Assembly (NCBI GenBank): GCA_003550325.1
Contig: QKWP01000252.1
Location: 168,226-232,225 of the forward strand
Length of the DNA: 64,000 nt
Direction: 5' to 3'
Source of the DNA: Gigaspora rosea
Taxonomy: Eukaryota > Glomeromycota > Glomeromycetes > Diversisporales > Gigasporaceae
The translations under genes were made by a program, and so were the position numbers. Positions 57,440 to 64,000 of this stretch are shown in pieces (within the stretch, counting starts at the first letter, position 1; each line of letters opens with the position of its first letter). The notes beneath the pieces are model-generated. The model was not told where the DNA came from and searched no databases. It saw only the letters and a list, made by a program, of their open reading frames with translations.

Positions 57440-57680
57440 CCAAATTTGGGGGGCGTCTAAAGCGGGGAACTCATATTTCTTAATAATTTTCTCGATTAAC
57501 TTTAGGGTTAGGGTCATCTTATATTAGGGTTAGGTTTGGTTTTAGATAGTTATATATAGGCAAAATTGCCTTCCCTTAACCTACCTGAGGTTTAGACTGC
57601 CGGCGATCATCAAAATTCTGTAATTGATTGGCTGTGGTCACGTGAATTTGCCCCCGCTTTAGACGACCCCCAAATTTGGG
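57440..57680. mobile_element. TIR element with CCAAATTTGGGGGGCGTCTA ends
   Basis: CCAAATTTGGGGGGCGTCTA, AAGCGGGG at the left and CCCCCGCTTTAGACGACCCC, CAAATTTGGG at the right are inverted. The flanks AATCGTTT (57432-57439) and AATCATTT (57681-57688) match 7/8. The interior is a GTTACAC-family unit (TTAGGGTTAGGTTTGG, AAAATTGCCTTCCC, ATTGATTGGC). Confidence 0.8.
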
Positions 57681-57812
57681 AATCATTTAAAGCTGGGGAG
57701 TTAATGTTAACATATGATCTACATACCGAAATCTTGATATCTATATAAAAGGGTTAGGGTTACCTTTTTGAGGGTTTTCCTCCGCTTTAGCCTCCCCAAA
57801 TTTGGGACGGTC
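57669..57812. mobile_element. Second CCAAATTTGG element abutting the first
   Basis: It begins in the right end of the preceding element (CCAAATTTGGGAATCATTTA, AAGCTGGGGAG) and ends at CCTCCGCTTTAGCCTCCCCA, AATTTGGGA. It contains AAAGGGTTAGGGTTACC. It shares the terminus with 57440-57680, so one inserted at or recombined with the end of the other. Confidence 0.6.
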
Positions 57813-57834
57813 ACTTGACCTCTAAATTTGGTTA

Positions 57835-58830
57835 TTTGTTGATTGACTTTCTACTAAATTTTTTTTTCATTTGAACGAAGTTTTCTAGACAAATTCAATG
57901 AAAATATTTTATTTTGTTTCTATGCAAATGTAGAAATGAAAATAAAAAAAATTATCAAATTTGTTCAAGTCGAGTATCGAGAAATTTGCTCGAAGTCGAA
58001 AAAACCCTTCACGTTTATTAATTTTGATGTATAAATTTTAACAAACTTTGAGCAAGGTTATTCGACAATTATCCAATCAAAATTCAATGAAAATTGGTTA
58101 TTTTATTTTTATGCAATTGTGGAAATAAAATAAAAAATTTTCATCCAATTTAATCAAGTAGTTGTCTGTATCCTGTTTATCAATAGAAAGTCGCATTAAA
58201 TTTTATCGAACTTTGAGCAAGGTTTCCTCGACAATTACCGACCAAATTCGATGAAATTTATTATTGTTTTTCTATGCAATTGTAGAAATGATTTTAAAAA
58301 AAGTTTTCGTTTAATTTGATCTAGTGGTTGTCAAGAAAAATTTATCCTATTATAAGTTTATCAAACCCTGAGCAAGGGTTTCTCGACAACTACCCAACCA
58401 AATTCGATGAAAATTATTTTACATTATTTTTATGCAATTGTGGAAATAAAAAAAAACTCATTGAAATTGACCAAGTTATTGTCAAGAAAACCTTGCTCAA
58501 AGTCGAAGAGAAAATCTATCTCGTCTATTAATTTTGAATGTTGCATTAAAGTTTGAAGTAAGGTTTTCTCAAACGATTACCTGACCAAATTCGATAAAAT
58601 TTTTTATTTTATTTCTATGCAATTATATAAATAAAAAAAAAATTTCATCAAATTTGATCAAGTGGTTGTCGAGAAAATCTTGCTCAAAGTTGAAGAAAAA
58701 TCTATTCCTTGTATGAAGTTGTATCAAAATTGAGCAAGGTTTTCTTCTCGACAACTACCTGGCCAAAATCGATAACAATTTTTTATTTATTTCTACAATA
58801 GATAGTAATAGAATAAAACAAGTTTTATCT
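57835..58830. repeat. Tandem array of palindromic monomers, locus 3
   Basis: Five or six units of about 150-180 bp. Left half: ACTTTGAGCAAGGTTTTCTC, GACAACTACCTGACCAAATT, CGATGAAAATTTTTTATTTT. Right half: the mirror image, ATCAAATTTGATCAAGTGGT, TGTCGAGAAAACCTTGCTCA, AAG. Each monomer is therefore a hairpin, and the array alternates arms. The least diverged of the three loci. The frame 58328-58531 is a by-product. Confidence 0.8.
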
Positions 58831-59039
58831 TTTTTACTTAGGTATTTCAGTATTTGCTGAGAAAGCTTCGTTTAAACTTAAAATTGCTAAGTTTTTAGAT
58901 CGCAGAAAACAATGACGAACCCAAATTTAGAAATGATCATCAGGTGGTCCAAATCAAGCGGGGTAACGTCATGATACACCAGTATAAAAGGAAAAAAGCC
59001 CACGGTAGTTGAGAAAGTAATTACGTGATGAACTGGTAA

Positions 59040-60135
59040 AAAGAACAGAGGTCTCGATGAATTACTCAGTTAAGTTCTTGGATCAATGGACTTGAAGTGT
59101 CAAGTGGGCAATTCATAAAAGTAAAATACAAAGGACGGTGAAGCTCGCGAGCCTGTTGAAGCAAGTGTTAAAGTTTCAAAACAAAAACGCTGAGCAATTG
59201 AAAACGAAGGTCAAGGATTCTCTTGCGGTTTGTTGACAAGTTAATGAACGGCGTTAGAGGTTGTGATCACAAAATGAAATAACGATGTTACCTAAGAAGC
59301 GGCAAAACAATGGTGTGACGTGTTTGGAGCTAGTGGCCTGGTATGATCGTGATGTTGTAGAAATGATGGCCTTTCTTTGTGATTGAGAGATATGGTAAAT
59401 TGGAAAGGTGGAGCGATAATGTAAAATGGAATAGGTCGTATTGCATGTTCAAAGAATCAAACGGTCGTGGTTACGAAAGATGATCAAAACGTGTAATACT
59501 AGGTACAGTTTAAAGAAGGCAATAAAAAAGATTACTCAGTTGACGCGAATGAAACAAGAGATAGATGAACTCGTGTTAATGTATGCTTACCGTTACGAAG
59601 GGCAAGATGTTCTGATAAATAGGCGATTCGGGATTATGAGGAGATGTTCTGGTTTATAGTTGGGTTACATGAATAATACCGATGGAAATCAAAATAATGT
59701 GCCCAATGACGCATGAAGAAGAAAAGATTTGACGTTGTGTATTGGAGCGGAAAATGGTATTGAAAGTGTAGATGAAAAGAATTCGGGTGATAATATCTTA
59801 GATAAAGATGATATTAAAATAAAAGAAACAAAAATCGAAGAAAAGCATACCGAAGTTGGAGTTGAAAAAGACAATAAGGCATTCATTTGCACCGTTAGTT
59901 GATAACTTTGAAGTCAAGTTGCTGGTAATGAAGAATGATGAAGGTTTTAAGAATGGTGTGAAAAGAACGATCGTAAAGCACGTTTATAATCAAACATCTG
60001 CAAAGGTGAAACACGTTAGTGTACATTGTAGAAGTGGTAACTGTCGGAATCATAAAATATTGATCCTACAAATATCAACAGCATTAATACTATTTAAAAC
60101 AGCACACCAAATTCTATCTAATCTAAACCATTAAT
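59040..60135 (+). pseudogene. Decayed coding region with Sel1-like repeat remnant
   Basis: Composition becomes less AT-rich, with several short plus-strand frames of ordinary protein character separated by stops and frame changes. The clearest relic is at 59735-59900: ENGIESVDEKN early, then GVEKDNKAFI at 59857-59887. This resembles the Sel1/TPR-like repeat signature (G-x-x-G-V-E-K-D-x-x-K-A-F). Proteins with such repeats, often fused to kinase domains, are abundant in Glomeromycotina. A 72-codon frame at 59441-59659 and a 92-codon frame at 59856-60134 sit in the same block but match nothing clearly. I infer a pseudogene; an intron-rich live gene is less likely given the many stops. Confidence 0.4.
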
Positions 60136-60396
60136 GGTGGAAGGTTACGATCAAGACATGAAAAAATTTGGCCCGAAGAATTCAGATGTTTGATTAGAGC
60201 TATAGACTACGTCACGATGCTCTGTAGTCAAGGGTTTAGATTATTAATTTCCTATACGAATTATATTTATTGGGGATTAGTAGAGCATAGCATTTTTCGA
60301 TGTTGTGCTCTATTGAGTTATCTTTATTGAAGGTAAGCTTTGATCGTCTACTTTACAGAAACTTTGATTTAAAATGTAAATAGCATATATCTAACA

Positions 60397-60654
60397 TGGG
60401 CTGCCGTCAATAGGAATTAAGAAGATTGAATTTTTTAAAACAATTAATCCATAAACGTTCATAATTTATATTCGATCGATTTTGAAGATATTTTGATGAT
60501 TTAATATTCAAAAGAAAGTCTAGATTTTAAGATTTCTTTTGAATATTAATACGTCAAGATAGCCTCAAAATTCATCAAGATTTAAGTTATGAAAGTTAAG
60601 GGAGTAGTTTTTTTAAAAATGTCAATCTGCTTGATTTCTATTGATGGCAACCCA
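60397..60654. mobile_element. MITE with TGGGCTGCCGTCAATAGGAA ends
   Basis: TGGGCTGCCGTCAATAGGAA at the left pairs with TTTCTATTGATGGCAACCCA at the right. The interior contains a second inverted pair (TTTTGATGATTTAATATTCA, AAAGAAA / TTTCTTTTGAATATTAATAC). Flanks do not give a clean TA on the left. A single end of the family is at 39318-39354. Confidence 0.75.
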
Positions 60655-60733
60655 TATAATAATAAATCTTAGTAAGATCTGTTAACTTTCTTGTAAAAGA
60701 CTTATTTTATTTTATAAACATATTATAAACATA

Positions 60734-60920
60734 CAGTCAACTCTGGATATAACGAACCTCGTTATAATGAACTCTGGATATAATGAACTCAAAATTTTAA
60801 AATTTCTTAATAGTTCGGTATAAAAAAAGCCATGGTTTCTTAAGAAATTATAGTAATTTTTTATAGCGAACTTTTTTTTTTTGGCCAGACTCGAGGGTTC
60901 GGTATAAAAAGAGTTGACTG
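60734..60920. mobile_element. MITE with CAGTCAACTCTGGATATAAC end
   Basis: CAGTCAACTCTGGATATAAC at the left, repeated internally as 'AACTCTGGATATAATGAACT', and GGTATAAAAAGAGTTGACTG at the right. TA precedes the left end, but GA follows the right. Terminal design like 1901-2101. Confidence 0.7.
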
Positions 60921-60959
60921 GATCAGAAATAGTTTATTTATCACCCGAGTGAACCCCCT

Positions 60960-61150
60960 CATTCTTTTTTTTAATAACAACAGATATTAGCAGGTTAGGG
61001 GTAGAAGATATTGGATGTAAAATTGATCAAGGAATCTTTTGTTAGGAATCAAATAGTGGTTTCATAATCAAAATATTAAATCTAAGCGACTTTTTTTAAA
61101 GAAACTGCATTTTGTTACACAAAGACTATTATTGGACGATCATGGCGAGG
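60960..61150 (+). repeat. GTTACAC-core dispersed repeat, diverged copy
   Basis: GGTTAGGGGTAGAAG, AAATTGATCAAGGAATCTTT, AATAGTGGTTTCATAATC and CATTTTGTTACAC follow the family order. Confidence 0.55.
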
Positions 61151-61179
61151 TGAAGTTTTACGTATTTTTTTATTATATG

Positions 61180-61410
61180 GGGGTGAGTCAGTAGAAACGC
61201 GCCATATTTTTCTAAGTAAATTTTTTAAAACTTTAAACAAGAATAATTCAACAACAATTTAATTAAATTTAATAAAAATTTTTTTAAATCAATTCTAAAA
61301 CTTGTAGAATTTATTTAAACAAATTTTTACTAAATTGGTTAAGTTTTTGCTAAGTTATTTTAAAAATTTCATTAAAAAAATTATGATGTGCGCTTCTACT
61401 GATTCACCCC
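61180..61410. mobile_element. TIR element enclosing a palindromic monomer
   Basis: GGGGTGAGTCAGTAGAAACG at the left and CGCTTCTACTGATTCACCCC at the right are inverted. TATATG flanks both sides (61174-61179 and 61411-61416). The interior (61215-61385) is a single diverged unit of the hairpin-monomer family: AAAACTTTAAACAAGAATAA, then the mirrored AAACAAATTTTTACTAAATT and GTTATTTTAAAAATTT. Confidence 0.78.
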
Positions 61411-61446
61411 TATATGATTAAAATATTGTGATTTGTTTATTTTACT

Positions 61447-61590
61447 GTCCGGAGCGAAGCGAAGGACTTATATTTCTATGCGCTTTAATGACCGAAATTA
61501 CGATTTTGATGCATTCATGATAGAAATATCAAAAAACATAGTTTCGGCATTTTCCGTCTGTGACAACATGCGTACGTGACCAGATTTTTC
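61447..61590. repeat. Dispersed repeat, inverted partner of 24069-24235
   Basis: AGCGAAGCGAAGGACTTATA, ATGACCGAAATTACGATTTT, GTTTCGGCATTTTCCGTCTG and CGTGACCAGATTTTT match the other locus in reverse complement. Confidence 0.7.
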
Positions 61591-61653
61591 AGGGCTGAAT
61601 ACTAATACTAAAATTATAGTTCCTAGTTGTATTATTATTATTAGATTACATAT

Positions 61654-61920
61654 GGAGTCTTTGCCTTGAAAATCACTTTACGGCATTTCGGATTTTCTCG
61701 ATCGAACTAATTCGGACAAAAACAGACCAAAATACCTGTTCATGTTTATATGTAATTCGCCTTTTGGCATTATTGATTCATAAGTTTATTGAATAAACTT
61801 ATAAATCAATAAGCCCAAGAGGCGAATTACATATAAACATGAACAGGTATTATGATCCGTTTTTGTCCGAATTAGCTCGACAGGGAAATATCGTAAGGTG
61901 ATTTTCAAGGCAAAGACCCC
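61654..61920. repeat. 267-bp inverted repeat
   Basis: GGAGTCTTTGCCTTGAAAAT, AATTCGGACAAAAACAGACC, TACCTGTTCATGTTTATATG and TAATTCGCCTTTTGG on the left are mirrored on the right. The centre is AAGTTTATTGAATAAACTT (about 61780-61800). The arms of about 130 bp have few mismatches. Confidence 0.9.
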
Positions 61921-62047
61921 ACATTATTTTATATTTTATATACTGTATATAATTATATCGTATTATATAATAAACACATTATTGGTAATGAAGTTATAAG
62001 AGAGTTAACAGAAAGAAAAAATATAATTATAATAGCTATTCATCATA

Positions 62048-62273
62048 TGGGCTAGAAGGGACGAAATTGACAATTTTTTAAATGCTGTTTTTTTTACATA
62101 AATCAATTTTCAATAAGATTATGATTATGGCACAAAAGTAGTTATCTTAAAAAAATTTTTAGCAGTATAGCTCTTTAAAGTTTGCATTTTATTATAAGAT
62201 TTACAAATAAAAATTGATTTCCGAAGATCTTTTTTTTTTGTCAATTTCGTCCCTTTTCTCAGCACCTAGCCCA
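62048..62273. mobile_element. TA-flanked MITE (relative of 41917-42362)
   Basis: TGGGCTAGAAGGGACGAAAT, TGACAA at the left and TTGTCAATTTCGTCCCTTTT, CTCAGCACCTAGCCCA at the right are inverted. TA lies on each side. It is the uninterrupted form of the element split at 42047. Confidence 0.85.
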
Positions 62274-62516
62274 TATATTTATTATTTACTAACTTAGATC
62301 ATATAATAATAATATTGTTAATATATAATAGATAACATTAAACATATTTAGTAAAAACATAGGTTTCTGTAAAGTATGTACTTTTCAATTACATATAAAA
62401 TAATTTTATAAAGTTTAATTAATTTTCTCTATTTTAAAATTCAATGTTTTCTTTACAGTAACAAAAGGTCGGAACCTGTTAATATAATTCGAGCATAAAT
62501 TCGGGGTAACCTGGTT

Positions 62517-62651
62517 TTACAGCTGTTTTCATAAATTCTGGGACAACCTTAAATATTATTTCGGCCGAATTCGACATGTTTTTGAATTTAGTGTTATCGG
62601 AATTTGCCAATTTTTATCAGTTGTCCCAGAATTTATGAAAAACAGTTGTAA
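62517..62651. mobile_element. CAGCTGTTTTCATAAATTCT MITE, copy 1
   Basis: TTACAGCTGTTTTCATAAAT, TCTGGGACAA pairs with TTGTCCCAGAATTTATGAAA, AACAGTTGTAA. Ends are consistent with a TA duplication. 135 bp. Confidence 0.85.
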
Positions 62652-62702
62652 TATGACTCTATTTTAATAGCAAACAAGTAAATCGGGTTCATAGTAAATG
62701 TT

Positions 62703-62873
62703 TTACAGCTGTTTTTATAAATTCTGGGGCACTTTGAAAAATCAGTGGTGACCGAATCGGTAAGTTTTTGGTGCCGGCCGACATAGATAACTTATTGATT
62801 CCCACTCGGTAACTTATCGATTCGGTCATTCCAATTTTTAAAGTGTCCCGGAATTTTATGAAAACAGCTGTAA
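62703..62873. mobile_element. CAGCTGTTTTCATAAATTCT MITE, copy 2
   Basis: TTACAGCTGTTTTTATAAAT, TCTGGGGCAC pairs with GTGTCCCGGAATTTTATGAA, AACAGCTGTAA. The interior differs from copy 1 and has its own inverted pair (GACCGAATCGGTAAGTT / AACTTATCGATTCGGTC). It lies only 51 bp from copy 1. The minus-strand frame 62689-62949 reads through it and is not a gene. Confidence 0.87.
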
Positions 62874-63216
62874 TTTGGCTGTAAACCTTTGATAAACCGG
62901 ATTTAAATTCGGATGTAGGATTTATTATGAAAATAAATATTGCACACAATCCGATTTAGATTCGGTTTAAACTCAGCACAATTCGGTTTTTGGATTTCAA
63001 AACTCTAACGGTAACTTTGTCGATCTATCCTATTTTCGAAATTTCATTAATTTTTACGAAATTTAGCGGCTGTGCTACGTCGATCACATATCTTTCTTTT
63101 TAGAGAAATATAAAAAAAAAATTAAATAAATAAAAAGAAACCAAATAAAAGAAATGATCTAATCGCGAATTTTTTCTCAATTATGCGGCCACCGACTACC
63201 TAGACTGGATTGAATT

Positions 63217-63471
63217 TTACGTCAGATTTCTATACTTTTGGTAAGTTATTTCTGCAGATACTTCACGTTCATTTGTTTTTAACATCAAATCCATTTTTGA
63301 TAACAATATCCAACAACTATATTGATTTGTTCGTGGATACACTTTGACATTCCTCTGGTGTTTCTTTGATCTTATCCAGCAAGTAATACGGATGTTATTT
63401 TCTTCTTTTGATTCCGTCAATGTTCCCTTTCCATTATTTTCGTAATCGGTCTTCCTCAACATCAATTCCAC
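63217..63471 (-). pseudogene. Possible degraded Sel1-like coding fragment
   Basis: The frame reads 84 residues with ordinary composition (GKGTLTESKEENNIRITCW, EREVSAEITYQKYRNLT). In the neighbouring frame the same DNA gives VVGYCYQKWI, which resembles the GYCYxxGI core of a Sel1 repeat. This suggests a frameshifted relic. Only short similarity, so tentative. Confidence 0.3.
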
Positions 63472-63745
63472 TTATCTTCAACATTCCACGATTATATCTT
63501 CTGTATTATACGTTTTGTGTTTATGCGCCCCACTCCCGCACATAATGTTATCATCATATCCATTGTATCCTTTTTTTCGAATTTCTCTTATTATTGATCA
63601 CTAATTCTTTATACTTTATTTCACGATGCTCTAATCACGTGGATATTTCGATTCTGATTCACTCGACATTGAACACAATTCCTACTTTCTCTCTATATCG
63701 ATAGCTATCTTAATTTGAATTTTCGTTTCAATTTTCTTTTAGACG

Positions 63746-63964
63746 CTATGAGCTCATGATAATTGTCGCTTTTATTGCCAGGACACCGAAAACTTTGACT
63801 GTTGGTGTTGAATTAGTTCTTCTTTTTCTATTAATTTCATCGTCCTTGCTATTATATATATCGCTCAATAATAATGGAGCATTTATTTCATGGATCACTA
63901 TCCTCGTTATGTTTTCTTTCTGGTGTTTAACTTTTATCCAGGCTTGAGTATCAAATTCAGCCAT
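63746..63964 (-). CDS. Hypothetical small protein or first exon
   Basis: A 72-residue frame starting at 63964 (MAEFDTQAWIKVKHQKENI) with balanced composition, charged and without low-complexity runs. It ends TIIMSS before a TAG at about 63746-63748. The antisense frame 63756-63947 is its hydrophobic shadow. No family recognised and no splice junction chosen. It may join frames further left (63217-63471) or be part of a gene extending past the window edge. Confidence 0.3.
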   Translation of the reverse strand: MAEFDTQAWIKVKHQKENITRIVIHEINAPLLLSDIYNSKDDEINRKRRTNSTPTVKVFGVLAIKATIIMSS

Positions 63965-64000
63965 GTATGTTGTATATCTTTTTTCGTTTTCTCCTATATT

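Noticed and set aside
1..64000. CRISPR arrays, bacterial operons, phage or viral genes
   Set aside because: No equal-spaced short repeats with unique spacers, no ribosome-binding sites with clustered genes, and no recognisable viral proteins were seen.

Overview
The window looks like repeat-dominated nuclear DNA of a very AT-rich fungus. By eye it is well over 70% A+T. I infer an arbuscular mycorrhizal fungus (Glomeromycotina, Rhizophagus-like). Three things support this. There is one clean intronless MATA_HMG-type HMG-box gene, a family strongly expanded in these fungi. There are decayed Sel1-like fragments, another expanded family. And the DNA has the typical mix of AT-rich sequence with many small inverted-repeat elements. 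No rRNA, convincing tRNA, CRISPR array or prokaryotic operon structure is visible, so species is not established.

Only one gene is well supported: the HMG-box protein at 37757-38542 (+). Weaker coding traces are a possible multi-exon gene on the minus strand at 22.5-25.1 kb with a broken inverted copy at 43.8-46.25 kb, a decayed Sel1-like pseudogene at 59.0-60.1 kb (+), and partial frames on the minus strand at 63.2-64.0 kb. Most other long frames are low-complexity or transposon sequence.

The rest is transposon archaeology. Many elements can be delimited by terminal inverted repeats (TIRs) and target-site duplications (TSDs). Elements with 8-bp TSDs (hAT-like) lie at 6691-8622, 7327-8039, 13660-14627, 24484-24557, 26331-27030, 28132-28279, 32152-32309, 35301-36647, 36253-36592, 43355-43498, 51356-54048 and 57440-57680. 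Elements flanked by TA (mariner-like) lie at 1901-2101, 9221-9526, 41917-42362, 48137-48295, 62048-62273, 62517-62651 and 62703-62873. Elements flanked by TAA (Harbinger-like) lie at 9718-9882 and 50871-54194. A further family with CCCTAT ends and apparent 3-bp TSDs has four copies. A probable solo LTR sits at 20033-20536.

Layout: 0-13 kb is AT-rich filler with several elements, including a hAT-like element inside another and a first array of palindromic monomers at 5.6-6.4 kb. 12.9-17.3 kb is an old tandem array split by a 3.2-kb element that itself contains a hAT-like insertion. 17.9-37.2 kb is dense in dispersed repeats, MITEs, hairpins and an AT minisatellite. 37.7-38.5 kb is the HMG gene. 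39-50 kb holds simple repeats, fold-back elements, two nested MITE pairs and the second copy of the segmental duplication. 50.9-54.2 kb is a three-level nest of transposons. 55-59 kb has two more palindromic-monomer arrays. 59-64 kb has pseudogene fragments and further MITEs.
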